Below are positions 46,168 through 54,850 of a DNA stretch of 64,000 nucleotides, piece after piece; within the stretch, counting starts at the first letter, position 1, and each line of letters begins with the position of its first letter. The position numbers and the translations under genes are program-made. This DNA comes from Colwellia sp. (GTDB taxonomy: Bacteria > Pseudomonadota > Gammaproteobacteria > Enterobacterales > Alteromonadaceae). Under the pieces are notes generated by a model. That model had not been told where the DNA came from, searched no databases, and saw only the letters and a list, made by a program, of their open reading frames with translations. The stretch lies in the NCBI GenBank assembly GCA_013215465.1, contig JABSOW010000002.1, forward strand, positions 267,926 through 331,925. Direction: 5' to 3'.

Positions 46168-46319
46168 GCTTAAATGTAGTCATTGTTAACCTGCTTTTTT
46201 AGGGTGAGGATTTTATCATCGATGGACAGTACTAAATACTTGAACAATGGCTGCTCTCTCAAAGATGGGTTATAGATAATAAAGCTGTTTTTTATTTATT
46301 GATTTTTTTGAAACTTAAA

Positions 46320-46751
46320 TTATGCTTTTAAACCTATGCTACTCAAGCCACCACTCTTCTTACCTTTACTATTATAAGTCACCGATATTCTATTGTGGCT
46401 TTCTAATAAACTCGTTTTCATACGTTCAACGGCTAATTGTGATTGTGCGATAATTTGTCCATTGACTAGATTTTTTTGTTGGCAAAGTGTTAATAAATTT
46501 TCAATCTCAGTTAATTCCAGACTTAAAAAGCCAGCTGCTTTATCTTGAGCAAATACTTGATTAATCCCTATTTGTTGATCCAAATTTTGAATAGACATTA
46601 ACAGCTGATTTTTCTTCGCACTAATTTGTAGTAAATCGTCAGGTTGATGCTGCTGTAAGATAAGTTTTTCGTCAGTAATTACTTGCTTAAGCTCTTGAAG
46701 TTGAGAAAGTTGTTGAGCAAGTAATTCTTTTGACTGGGTTGAAGCCGACAT
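46320..46751 (-). CDS. flgN: Flagellar export chaperone FlgN
   Basis: 143 residues, largely helical coiled coil (LAQQLSQLQELKQVITDEKLIL, SAKKNQLLMSIQNLDQQ) of the FlgN family. It escorts FlgK and FlgL to the export gate. It follows flgM on the same strand after 279 bases, most of which is a repeat element. In relatives flgM and flgN are closely spaced. The C terminus ends GGLSSIGLKA. Confidence 0.75.
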   Translation of the reverse strand: MSASTQSKELLAQQLSQLQELKQVITDEKLILQQHQPDDLLQISAKKNQLLMSIQNLDQQIGINQVFAQDKAAGFLSLELTEIENLLTLCQQKNLVNGQIIAQSQLAVERMKTSLLESHNRISVTYNSKGKKSGGLSSIGLKA

Positions 46752-46780
46752 GGATGCGCCTTTTAGTGATAATAGTATTA

Positions 46781-46987
46781 TACCAAGACAAATAAATATG
46801 TGATCATTCTAAATGGACTAAATATTCCAATAAGGACATTGCTTTCAATCACACACACCAGCTATTGCTCAATCAAGCGCTTTGCCTACATGGATGTAGG
46901 TACTTAGGTTTTGTTTGGAACTAAAAACCTGTGTTCTTGAAAATTTATCCTCATTGATATTTGAGCACTAACTTACGAGTATTGGTA
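46781..46987. repeat. Small palindromic repeat family 2, copy b
   Basis: Starts TACCAAGA and ends TTGGTA. Shares the copy-a core and has an extra ~49-base insertion in the middle that itself contains short hairpins (CCTAC/GTAGG and AGGTTTT/AAAACCT). It lies between flgM and flgN. Confidence 0.72.
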
Positions 46988-47030
46988 TTACTGTAAAGTG
47001 AAATAATTATCACCTAGTACTTCACTGATA

Positions 47031-47339
47031 TCAAATTAAATCAAATTCAAAATTAGCGATACTTACAGCAAGTTTTTGCGGGTCGACTTTATATTCCCCG
47101 GCAGCAATTGCCTTTTTCAATTGAGCGATTTTGGTCTGATCTACCACTGGGGCATCATTTGCTTTTTTTTGTAGTTCACTTAATTGCTTCGCTTGTGGGG
47201 TAAGTGAAACAGAATCATGGCTAACCTGTTTTACTTGCACGTTTGTGCTAGCAGATTGAGCTGTTTGCTGTTTTACTTGCGTCTGCTTATTTTGGTGAAC
47301 TTGGGCTTGTTTATTCAAGTTATTGATATTAATAGTCAT
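47031..47339 (-). CDS. flgM: Anti-sigma-28 factor FlgM
   Basis: 102 residues, GTAGGG before the ATG. The N-terminal half is Gln/Thr-rich and disordered. The C-terminal FlgM domain has VSLTPQAKQLSELQKKANDA, VDQTKIAQLKKAIAAGEYKV and a final AVSIANFEFDL helix that binds FliA. A FliA-type promoter 51 bases upstream fits feedback control of its own sigma factor. Confidence 0.88.
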   Translation of the reverse strand: MTININNLNKQAQVHQNKQTQVKQQTAQSASTNVQVKQVSHDSVSLTPQAKQLSELQKKANDAPVVDQTKIAQLKKAIAAGEYKVDPQKLAVSIANFEFDLI

Positions 47340-47389
47340 AATATTACCCTACGGCAAAATTTCATTTTTTAAAATTACTTATTAGCTTT

Positions 47390-47416
47390 TTATCGGCAAA
47401 TAACTAAATAACTGAA
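47390..47416 (-). promoter_or_regulatory. FliA (sigma-28) promoter of flgM
   Basis: On the minus strand TTCAGTTA, 11 bases, GCCGATAA. The -10 box is a perfect match and the spacing exact; the -35 box matches 5 of 8. Confidence 0.7.
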
Positions 47417-47435
47417 GTAAAAAGTATAAATAAAA

Positions 47436-48128
47436 TTATAAGTGAATAGCCACTTGATTGATAGCAGTAACTTTAGATCTTATTACCTTGCCAGAACGAG
47501 CATTTTTCACTTTTATTTGTTTATTCAAGTTGCCTGAACTTAACGCGATACCTTGAGTTTTAATAATGAAATTTGGTGATGTTGCCGTAATGGTAACAGT
47601 GTCTCCTTTACAGACTAAACAAACGTTTTTTGTATTAATGGCTCGGCCTTTACCTATTCTTTTCTCTGCTTTACTACCAAGTACAGCTGTTATATCTGTT
47701 AGTTTTTTTCCTCTGATTTTATTGTTAGCTAGGTATTGCACGCTTATATTGTTTTTCGATAGTATCGCACCTTTATCAATAGTAGTAGTTGCAATAACAA
47801 CGGCAAATGTTCTTTCAATTCTTGCAGGTAAGTATATTTGCCATGAAGTTGAATCAGTACAAGATATTTTAACATTTACGTTTCTACTGATGATATTTTC
47901 AGGTATATTTGCAGTTAGCTTTTGTTGACAAGGCTTTATTTTTATTCTTGGATCGATATTAGCAATACGAATAGATATTTTCCCTCCCTCTGGTGGCAAT
48001 AATGTTTCTTCGAGATGTTTTTTAGCAAAAGCCTCAATGTAAGCTCTATCCCAAGTGGTACCATGGCTTGTCGAGGAAAACAGTAAAATTAAGTACAGAC
48101 TGATTGACGAAAGTTTGATTAGATGCAT
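47436..48128 (-). CDS. flgA: Flagellar P-ring chaperone FlgA
   Basis: 230 residues with a signal peptide (LYLILLFSSTSHG). The C-terminal SAF domain is present: ATTTIDKGAILSKNNISVQY, GRAINTKNVCLVCKGDTVTI, FIIKTQGIALSSGNLNKQIK, and the end VRSKVTAINQVAIHL-type KVIRSKVTAINQ. FlgA assists FlgI assembly into the P ring in the periplasm. It lies 96 bases before flgM, with a promoter between them, and is divergent from cheV. Confidence 0.87.
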   Translation of the reverse strand: MHLIKLSSISLYLILLFSSTSHGTTWDRAYIEAFAKKHLEETLLPPEGGKISIRIANIDPRIKIKPCQQKLTANIPENIISRNVNVKISCTDSTSWQIYLPARIERTFAVVIATTTIDKGAILSKNNISVQYLANNKIRGKKLTDITAVLGSKAEKRIGKGRAINTKNVCLVCKGDTVTITATSPNFIIKTQGIALSSGNLNKQIKVKNARSGKVIRSKVTAINQVAIHL

Positions 48129-48164
48129 AGTTTTTATCTATTATTTTAGGTAAATTCAAATACT

Positions 48165-48194
48165 CGACTATGCTTAACTAAGTTTGCATAGTCG
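48165..48194. promoter_or_regulatory. Inverted repeat in the flgA-cheV divergent region
   Basis: CGACTATGC (48165-48173) with GCATAGTCG (48186-48194), a 9-bp perfect dyad with 12 bases between. Could be an operator for either gene. Confidence 0.35.
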
Positions 48195-48363
48195 TAGCTA
48201 TGTCAATTTTGTGACATTAAATACTTATTTCTAGTTTTGTCAAGCACTTACTAAAGTGGTAACTAGGCTATTTATCTATTTTTGTCACTTAATTCGGCTT
48301 TGTAATAAATACAATCAAGAATTGTGCCTTGTTGCTTTTTAATGAGGTTTTAATGAGGTTTTT

Positions 48364-49287
48364 ATGTCAGGTATATTAGATTCAGTTGACCAACGAACGC
48401 AGCTTGTTGGTCAAAATAGACTAGAGTTATTACTTTTTAAGTTGGTTGGTCGACAACGCTTTGGTATTAATGTTTTTAAAGTAAGAGAAGTATTACAATG
48501 CCCTCGATTAACATCATTACCTAAGCAAGACGCTTATATTAAGGGTATAGCTCATATTCGTGGACAAACTATTTCTGTTATTGATATGAGTAAAGCGATA
48601 GGCGGCCCTGCAATTACTCAAACAGAAGATTCTTTTATCATCATTGCCGAATATAATCGTAGTGTGCAAGGGTTCCTTGTTGCCGGTGTTGAACGTATTG
48701 TTACACTGAGTTGGAAAGATATGATGCCGCCGCCAGAAGGTGCTGGTAAATCTAGTTATCTAACTGCGGTTACTGAAATTGATGGTGGTATGGTTTCTAT
48801 TTTAGATGTTGAAAAAATACTAAATGAAATAAACCCTGTTTCTACTGAGTTAAGTGATGATGTGGTAGATGAAAGTGTTGGTGAAAAATTAGGTGAGCGA
48901 ATTGTCATGATAGCTGATGACTCAACCGTTGCACGAAATCAAGTTAGACGTGCATTAGAGCCGTTAGGAATCAAAATGGTCTTGGCAAAAAATGGTCAAG
49001 ATGCGTTAGATCAATTACTTGCCATTGAAGCAACGTGTGAACACAGTATAACGGAAAAAGTCGCGTTAATTGTTTCAGATATTGAAATGCCAGAAATGGA
49101 TGGCTACACTTTAACTGCTGAAATTAAAGGTAATGATCGTATGGCAAAAATGCCTGTTATTTTGCATACCTCACTAAGTGGTGTTTTTAATAATGCTATG
49201 GTGGCAAAAGTTGGTGCTGATGATTTTATTCCTAAATTTCATCCTGATGAATTAGCCACAGCAGTTAAAAAATGGCTTGCCCAGTAA
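48364..49287 (+). CDS. cheV: Chemotaxis coupling protein CheV
   Basis: 307 residues. CheW-like domain 20-165 (LLFKLVGRQRFGINVFKVREVLQ, GIAHIRGQTISVIDMSKAIG), then a receiver domain from about 180 (IVMIADDSTVARNQVRRALE) with phospho-acceptor near D239 (LIVSDIEMPEMDG) and a Lys in DFIPKFHPDE. CheV couples receptors to CheA and tunes adaptation. 41 bases before cheR in the same operon, the standard position in polar flagellar clusters. Confidence 0.93.
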   Translation: MSGILDSVDQRTQLVGQNRLELLLFKLVGRQRFGINVFKVREVLQCPRLTSLPKQDAYIKGIAHIRGQTISVIDMSKAIGGPAITQTEDSFIIIAEYNRSVQGFLVAGVERIVTLSWKDMMPPPEGAGKSSYLTAVTEIDGGMVSILDVEKILNEINPVSTELSDDVVDESVGEKLGERIVMIADDSTVARNQVRRALEPLGIKMVLAKNGQDALDQLLAIEATCEHSITEKVALIVSDIEMPEMDGYTLTAEIKGNDRMAKMPVILHTSLSGVFNNAMVAKVGADDFIPKFHPDELATAVKKWLAQ

Positions 49288-49328
49288 AAACAAATGATTT
49301 TAATATAACCAATTAGGAAGCAGTAATA

Positions 49329-50159
49329 GTGTCAGCAAGACAACTTGACGATAGAAGCTACCATCAATTTAGAACGTTTTTAGAACAGCAATGTGGCATT
49401 GTGCTAGGTGAAAATAAACAGTATTTAGTAAAAAGTCGCTTAGCCCCGTTAATGAGTAAATTTGATGTAAACTCCCTTAGTGAGTTAGTTACTCGTACTT
49501 TGTCTCCGGTTGAACGGCAACTACGTGCTGCTGTTATTGATGCGATGACTACTAACGAAACGCTTTGGTTTCGTGATGACTATCCTTTTAAATTGCTCCA
49601 AAATAAATTACTGCCTGATTTAGCCAATCGCAAAACACCGATAAAAATATGGTCAGCGGCAAGCTCTTCAGGACAAGAGCCTTATTCAATTGCTATGTCT
49701 GTATTAGAATATCAACAACGTAATCCCGGTGCTTTTATGCGTGGAGTACAAGTTATTGGCACTGATATTTCAACCACTATGTTAGAGCATTGTAAATATG
49801 GCCATTATGACTCACTTGCCTTAGCTCGAGGATTATCAGAAGAGCGTAAACGCCAGTTTTTCGAAAATGGCGATAATGGTATGTTGAAAGTTAAAGACGA
49901 GGTAAAAAAAATGGTCAGCTTTAGGCCGCTTAATTTACTTAGCAGCTATAGCTTAATGGGACGCTTTGATATTGTTTTTTGTCGTAATGTACTTATTTAT
50001 TTCTCTGTAGAAATTAAAGCACAAATAATCAGTCAAATTCATGGCACTTTAAACAATGATGGCTATTTGTTTTTAGGCGCCTCAGAGTCTCTTTCCGGTT
50101 TAAATGATAATTTTAATATGCTTAGGTGCAACCCTGGTATTGTCTATCAGAAAAAATAG
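49329..50159 (+). CDS. cheR: Chemotaxis protein methyltransferase CheR
   Basis: 276 residues, GTG start with AGGA upstream. N-terminal helical domain, then the SAM-binding domain with IKIWSAASSSGQEPYSIAMS, VIGTDISTTMLE, TNETLWFRD and FDIVFCRNVLIYFS. It methylates receptor glutamates with SAM. Follows cheV directly. Confidence 0.93.
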   Translation: MSARQLDDRSYHQFRTFLEQQCGIVLGENKQYLVKSRLAPLMSKFDVNSLSELVTRTLSPVERQLRAAVIDAMTTNETLWFRDDYPFKLLQNKLLPDLANRKTPIKIWSAASSSGQEPYSIAMSVLEYQQRNPGAFMRGVQVIGTDISTTMLEHCKYGHYDSLALARGLSEERKRQFFENGDNGMLKVKDEVKKMVSFRPLNLLSSYSLMGRFDIVFCRNVLIYFSVEIKAQIISQIHGTLNNDGYLFLGASESLSGLNDNFNMLRCNPGIVYQKK

Positions 50160-50182
50160 TTACCATTGAAAACTGCGAGTTT

Positions 50183-50297
50183 CGAGTAACTAGTTTTGAA
50201 GATAAGTTACTAACAGTAAGGTACATCGGAACTCGCTATTTTTCTTACCCGTCACTAAATCACTTCGTATCTTGAAACTTTTCCTACTAGTTACTTG
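50183..50297. repeat. Imperfect inverted-repeat element between cheR and flgB
   Basis: CGAGTAACTAGT (50183-50194) pairs with ACTAGTTACTTG (50286-50297), and TTTGAAGATA with TATCTTGAAA (50268-50277), each with one mismatch. A foldback of about 115 bases in the 237-bp gap. No second copy was identified in the window. Confidence 0.45.
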
Positions 50298-50342
50298 AAT
50301 ACTGCTCAACTTTAAACTTTTCTTATTCGTATCTGTACTTTG

Positions 50343-50359
50343 TTGGCATACATATTGAA
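50343..50359 (+). promoter_or_regulatory. Possible degenerate sigma-54 promoter of flgB
   Basis: TTGGCATACATATTGAA resembles TTGGCAC-N5-TTGCA, but the usually invariant -12 GC is GA. 37 bases before the flgB start, a position where related bacteria have a sigma-54 promoter. Confidence 0.4.
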
Positions 50360-50396
50360 TGTTCTCCATTAATAGTTGATAAATGGGGGCTGATTC

Positions 50397-50795
50397 ATGG
50401 CTATCGGATTTGATAAAGGGTTTGAACTTCACGCACAGGGCATGCTATTACGTGCCCAGCGAGCGGAAGTGATTGCAGGTAATATTGCTAACGCAGATAC
50501 CCCTAATTATAAAGCAAAAGGTATGGATTTTAATAAAGCCATGCAACAAGCTAGCCTTCAACAGCAAATGGGTATGAGCCGTACCAATTCAAAACATTTT
50601 GATGTTCGCACTGAATTAAACAATAACGTTGATTTTCGCATGCCAGATCAACCAGATACTGGAGATGGCAACACCGTTGATGTACAAGTGGAACGAAACT
50701 TGTATCTAACAAACTCATTAGAGTATCAAGCTGGTGTGCAATTTCTTAACGGTAAGATAAAAGCGCTACAGAAAGTGATTAGTGGAGGCAGGTAA
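50397..50795 (+). CDS. flgB: Flagellar basal-body rod protein FlgB
   Basis: 132 residues. Rod-protein N-terminal motif (LLRAQRAEVIAGNIANADTPNYKAKGMDF) and the C-terminal helix (SLEYQAGVQFLNGKIKALQKVISGG). Proximal rod subunit exported through the basal body. Two bases separate it from flgC. Confidence 0.94.
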   Translation: MAIGFDKGFELHAQGMLLRAQRAEVIAGNIANADTPNYKAKGMDFNKAMQQASLQQQMGMSRTNSKHFDVRTELNNNVDFRMPDQPDTGDGNTVDVQVERNLYLTNSLEYQAGVQFLNGKIKALQKVISGGR

Positions 50796-50797
50796 TT

Positions 50798-51217
50798 ATG
50801 AGTTTATTTAATGTATTTAATATAACAGCCAGTGGTATGAGCGCCCAATCAATGCGTTTGAACACTACGGCGAGTAATATTGCTAATGCTGACAGTGTCA
50901 GTAGCAGTGTTGATGAAACCTACCGTGCTCGTCATCCGGTTTTTGCCGCCGCTATGCAAAAAGCTGCCGCAGGTCAAGGGAGCAGTGTCGGTGTACAAGT
51001 ACTCGGTATTGTTGAAAGTAACAAGCCCCTTAATGTGGAATATTCGCCTAATCACCCAATGGCAGACAAAGATGGCTTTATTTATAAGCCTAATGTCAAC
51101 ATTATAGAAGAGATGACTAATATGATTTCTGCTTCTCGTTCATATCAAACTAATGTGCAGTTAGCCGAGTCGGCTAAAAATATGTTGAATAAAACTCTCA
51201 CATTGGGTCAAAGATAA
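50798..51217 (+). CDS. flgC: Flagellar basal-body rod protein FlgC
   Basis: 139 residues, GGAGG before the ATG. N-terminal rod motif (GMSAQSMRLNTTASNIANADS) and the C-terminal FlgC helix (NIIEEMTNMISASRSYQTNV). Intact. Its stop (TAATG) overlaps the start of a small frame that repeats its own last ~35 codons. Confidence 0.94.
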   Translation: MSLFNVFNITASGMSAQSMRLNTTASNIANADSVSSSVDETYRARHPVFAAAMQKAAAGQGSSVGVQVLGIVESNKPLNVEYSPNHPMADKDGFIYKPNVNIIEEMTNMISASRSYQTNVQLAESAKNMLNKTLTLGQR

Positions 51218-51354
51218 TGTTGCGGATAATTGAAGAAATGAACAATACCACTAAAACAGTGATTTCTGCTTCTCGTTCATATCAAACTAATGTGCAGTTA
51301 GCAGAGTCGGCTAAGAATATGTTGAATAAAACCTTAACTTTAGGCCAAAGGTAA
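51217..51354 (+). pseudogene. Partial tandem duplicate of the flgC 3' end (45-codon frame)
   Basis: The frame begins at the ATG of a TAATG overlap with the flgC stop and reads MLRIIEEMNNTTKT followed by VISASRSYQTN and then the same end as FlgC (ESAKNMLNKTLTLGQR). The DNA is about 90% identical to 51124-51217, with most changes silent, which hints at selection on the peptide or recent conversion. It would make a free C-terminal FlgC helix, translationally coupled to flgC. It ends 5 bases before flgD. Could be a functional micro-protein or harmless debris. Confidence 0.75.
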
Positions 51355-51359
51355 ACGCA

Positions 51360-52133
51360 ATGATTACTACTACTAAAACTACTACTACTCCAGAGGTTAA
51401 GGCAGCAGCAGTTGCAGCAGAAGCTGCTGCTGCTAGAAAACGCCTAACTACTACTACTCCAGAAATGAGAGCCGCTGCGCAAGAGCGTATAGAAAAATCA
51501 AACTATAAAGTTGGTGAAGAAAATAAGGGCATGCTAACGCAGACTGATTTTTTTGCTTTACTTACTATGGAGTTAGCGAATCAAGATCCAACAAAACCAG
51601 TTGATAATAGTGAAATGATCTCGCAAATGACTGCTTTCTCAACTACTGATGGCGTAGCTAACCTTAATAGATCTTTTAATTCATTTGCTAGTTCAATGAC
51701 CTCTAGTCAAGCATTACAAGCTTCATCGCTGGTTGGTCGTAGTGTCTTGGTTGAAGATAATGTTTTTGGTATGAGTGAAGGTGACAGCGTTAAAGGAAAA
51801 GTAATCGCTGATAAAGCAGCAAGCAACGTTAAAATTTATGTAGAAAATATTGCTGGTGAAGTCATTCAAACTGTTCCTGTTGGTGACGTTAAAAAAGGGG
51901 GGGCTGGTTTTACCTGGGATGGCCAAACCTCGAAAGGTGAAGCTGCTCCAGCTGGAGCCTACCGCTTTAGGATTGTCGGATTAGTGGAAGGTCAAGCGGC
52001 AGAGCTTGAAACTATGACTTATCGTAAAGTAGACAGTGTCACGTTGGCTGGAGCTGGCGGTGATATTGTTCTTAATCTTAATGGTGGTAGCTCCATGAAA
52101 TTAACTGATGTGGTTGAAGTTGCAGAAGGTTAA
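51360..52133 (+). CDS. flgD: Flagellar hook scaffolding protein FlgD
   Basis: 257 residues. Core FlgD motif LTQTDFFALLTMELANQDPTKPVDNSEM-type region at about 60-85, hook-cap tudor/Ig domain with GGAGFTWDGQTSKGEAAPAG and the TYRKVDSVTL end. The first 40 residues are an unusual Thr/Ala low-complexity extension in which TTTTPE occurs twice, coded by a duplicated DNA motif (AACTACTACTACTCCAGA). The cap directs hook polymerisation. Confidence 0.93.
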   Translation: MITTTKTTTTPEVKAAAVAAEAAAARKRLTTTTPEMRAAAQERIEKSNYKVGEENKGMLTQTDFFALLTMELANQDPTKPVDNSEMISQMTAFSTTDGVANLNRSFNSFASSMTSSQALQASSLVGRSVLVEDNVFGMSEGDSVKGKVIADKAASNVKIYVENIAGEVIQTVPVGDVKKGGAGFTWDGQTSKGEAAPAGAYRFRIVGLVEGQAAELETMTYRKVDSVTLAGAGGDIVLNLNGGSSMKLTDVVEVAEG

Positions 52134-52332
52134 CGAATTAATTTAGAAGACCACATATAGAACAGAAATAATTGTTTTTGTCGAAAACTTTAAAGAGAGT
52201 TAAATTATTCCATATAACGTTATCGGCAGATTAAGCTATTTATAATCGCCGTGCATTTCGCATTTACCGAATTAATAACAACATCATATTTACTATTTTG
52301 GTGTTGAAAAAATTTTTTAAGAGGGTTAAATT

Positions 52333-53853
52333 ATGTCATTTAATATAGCACTGAGTGGCTTAAACGCCGCACAAAAAGACCTTGATGTTACATCAAATAA
52401 CATCGCTAACGTTAATACTGTCGGTTTTAAAGAATCACGGGCAGAATTTGTTGATGTTTATGCTGCGTCACTACTTTCCTCAGGCAAAACGAAAGTAGGT
52501 GATGGTGTGTTAACTGCAGATGTTGCCCAACAGTTTTCCCAAGGCAGTATTCAATTTACCAATAATGCCCTTGATTTAGCCATCACGGGTAATGGTTTTT
52601 TCGCTACAGTGCCTGAACTTGGTTCACTTGAGCGTTCATATACCCGAGCGGGACAATTTAAATTAAATTCTGATAATTTTGTCGTTAATTCACAAGGCGG
52701 CCACTTATTAGGTTTTCCGGTAAACCCTGACGGCTCTTCGGCATCAGTTAGTTTAAGTACCGCTGAGCCAATTCGTATACCTACCTCATCGGGTGCGCCT
52801 ACTAAAACCAGTGTAGTTGATGTTCGTATGAACTTACCTGCGGGCGACTCTTATATTTCTAATGCGCCGGGTAATTTTGATCCCGATGATCCATTAACCT
52901 TTAATAACTCGACTTCAGTAACTATTTTTGACTCACTAGGTGATAGTCATGTTATGACTTATTACTTTGTCAAAGATAACCCTGCAACAGCACCTAACCA
53001 ATGGATGATGTTTGCCGCAGTTGATGGTAAAGTAATTGATCTAGCAGAAGATCCTGTTGTTCAGGCAGCAGCAGATGCTTTAGTGGTGACAGAGGCAGCA
53101 GCAGCAGCAGCAGCTCAAGTTACTTATAACGGGTTAGCATCGCCGACAGCCGCCGATTTAGTAACACTTAATTCGGCAAAAACTGCACTTGAAAATGCAA
53201 TCGCGGCGACCACACCAGAAGGCGGTGCAGTTTCAGGTCCATTAGCTGCAACAGGTGGGGTAAAAGGCGCTAGATTAAGTTATAACTCTTCAGGTGACTT
53301 TATCAGTCAATCGCCTTCATTGGCTAATGGCGGTATTAGAACAGTGGCATTTACTGATCATCTACCCAATGGCGCCGATGCTACGCAAATAGTACAAATT
53401 GATTTTAATTTAGACCCTCTTGCGCCAAATCCAAATGAACCAACCCAGTTTGCCTCTAATTTTGAGGTAACAGCGCTTAATCAAGACGGTTTGGCGGTAG
53501 GGCGATTAACTGGTATTGATATTGGCGCGGATGGTTTAGTACGCGCAACTTATTCAAATGGTACTTCACAACCTTTAGCGCGTATAGCTTTAGTTAATTT
53601 TGCCAATGAGCAAGGGTTATCACAAGTGGGTGGTACTAGTTGGAAAGAAAGTATTGTCTCTGGTGAACCACTCGCTGGCGAAGGTGGCTCAGGTACTTTT
53701 GGTAATATTAACTCATCAGCATTAGAGCAATCAAACGTTAACTTAACTACTGAGTTAATTGACTTAATTGCAGCACAACGAAACTTCCAAGCCAACTCTC
53801 GTGCGTTAGAAGTAGACAATCAACTGAATCAGACTATTTTACAAATTAGATAA
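52333..53853 (+). CDS. flgE: Flagellar hook protein FlgE
   Basis: 506 residues, AGAGGG before the ATG. Hook N-terminus (IALSGLNAAQKDLDVTSNNI), FlgE core (ALDLAITGNGFFA), and C-terminal helix (LIDLIAAQRNFQANSRALEV). Residues about 240-300 are an Ala-rich helical insert (VVTEAAAAAAAQ), coded in part by seven GCA triplets, lying in the variable outer domain. 199 bases after flgD; a terminator follows. Confidence 0.94.
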   Translation: MSFNIALSGLNAAQKDLDVTSNNIANVNTVGFKESRAEFVDVYAASLLSSGKTKVGDGVLTADVAQQFSQGSIQFTNNALDLAITGNGFFATVPELGSLERSYTRAGQFKLNSDNFVVNSQGGHLLGFPVNPDGSSASVSLSTAEPIRIPTSSGAPTKTSVVDVRMNLPAGDSYISNAPGNFDPDDPLTFNNSTSVTIFDSLGDSHVMTYYFVKDNPATAPNQWMMFAAVDGKVIDLAEDPVVQAAADALVVTEAAAAAAAQVTYNGLASPTAADLVTLNSAKTALENAIAATTPEGGAVSGPLAATGGVKGARLSYNSSGDFISQSPSLANGGIRTVAFTDHLPNGADATQIVQIDFNLDPLAPNPNEPTQFASNFEVTALNQDGLAVGRLTGIDIGADGLVRATYSNGTSQPLARIALVNFANEQGLSQVGGTSWKESIVSGEPLAGEGGSGTFGNINSSALEQSNVNLTTELIDLIAAQRNFQANSRALEVDNQLNQTILQIR

Positions 53854-53886
53854 ATAATTAGTTGATATAATATGTATTATTTCTGA

Positions 53887-53930
53887 GCTGCCTGCCTAGT
53901 GATGTTTATCACTTGACGGGCAGCATTTTT
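53887..53930 (+). terminator. Terminator after flgE
   Basis: GCTGCC pairs with GGGCAGC, and inside it AGTGAT with ATCACT; the stem runs into ATTTTTAT. Separates the flgBCDE unit from the flgF unit. Confidence 0.7.
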
Positions 53931-53946
53931 ATGTTTGTCTTCCTAT

Positions 53947-53998
53947 AAAATCGCAAAATCGCAAAATCGCAAAATCGCAAACTCGCAAACTCGCAAAC
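53947..53998. repeat. 8-bp tandem repeat between flgE and flgF
   Basis: Four units AAAATCGC, two units AAACTCGC and a partial unit, ending 9 bases before the sigma-54 promoter of flgF. Such arrays change length by slippage and could alter promoter geometry or activator access. Confidence 0.9.
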
Positions 53999-54005
53999 TT
54001 ACTTT

Positions 54006-54022
54006 CTGGCACTCTCTTTGCA
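54006..54022 (+). promoter_or_regulatory. Sigma-54 promoter of the flgF operon
   Basis: CTGGCACTCTCTTTGCA: TGGCAC at 54007, 5 bases, TTGC at 54018, a perfect -24/-12 match, 40 bases before the flgF start. Expected to need an FlrC/FleR-type activator. Confidence 0.88.
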
Positions 54023-54061
54023 TTTATCTACATAATAGATTAATTAATGTTGGAATTCATT

Positions 54062-54805
54062 ATGGATAAGTTGCTTTACATCGCCATGAGTGGTGCCAAA
54101 CAGAACATGCAAGCACTATCAATTAATGCCAATAATTTAGCAAATGCTAAAACCACTGGCTTTAAAGCTGATTTAGCACAAGCGAGAAGTATGCAGGCAT
54201 TTGGTGAAGGGCAACCCACCCGTGTGTTTTCCATGACCGAACGTGCAAGCCAAAATTTTGACTCCGGGGCATTACTCACTACAGGCCGCTCACTTGATCT
54301 TGCCATTGAAGGTGACGGATGGTTTGCCGTGCAAGATGAGTCAGGAGAGGTAGCTTATACACGAAATGGCCACTTACGTTTGACTGCTGATGGTGCCTTA
54401 GAAACTAACGGTGGCAAGTTAATTATTGGTGAAGATGGTCCTATTTATTTACCCCTGCCAGTTAATAATATTCAAGTAACTCGTGATGGCATCATCATGG
54501 TTCAACCTGCAGGGGCACCCGTTACCGAGCAAGAAGAAGTGGCGCGTCTTACCTTAGTTAACCCTGATGTTCGACTGTTAGTTAAAGGCCAAGATGGATT
54601 ATTTCGCCGTAAAGATGGTGCACTTGAACAAGTAGATGTCACGGTTAAAGTACTAGGCGGCACATTAGAGTCAAGTAACAGCAACCCATTAAGTGATATG
54701 ACAGATATGATTGCCCTGCAAAGACAATTTGAAATGCAATTGAAAATGATGAAAACAGCAGAAGAAATTGACTCAAGTGCAGCTTCTTTATTACGTGCTT
54801 TCTAA
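54062..54805 (+). CDS. flgF: Flagellar basal-body rod protein FlgF
   Basis: 247 residues from ATG 54062 (GGAA 7 bases upstream; an in-frame ATG at 54047 has no ribosome site). N-terminal rod motif (LLYIAMSGAKQNMQALSINA), SLDLAIEGDGWFAVQ in the core, and the C-terminal MTDMIALQRQFEMQLKMM. Proximal rod. Start of the flgFGHIJ transcription unit driven by the sigma-54 promoter. Confidence 0.94.
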   Translation: MDKLLYIAMSGAKQNMQALSINANNLANAKTTGFKADLAQARSMQAFGEGQPTRVFSMTERASQNFDSGALLTTGRSLDLAIEGDGWFAVQDESGEVAYTRNGHLRLTADGALETNGGKLIIGEDGPIYLPLPVNNIQVTRDGIIMVQPAGAPVTEQEEVARLTLVNPDVRLLVKGQDGLFRRKDGALEQVDVTVKVLGGTLESSNSNPLSDMTDMIALQRQFEMQLKMMKTAEEIDSSAASLLRAF

Positions 54806-54850
54806 CGCAAGCTAAGACATAAACCAATAACTTAATTTGAGGTAATCCAC

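Noticed and set aside
53947..53998. CRISPR-like array
   Set aside because: Units are 8 bp with no spacers; a simple tandem repeat. No cas genes in the window.
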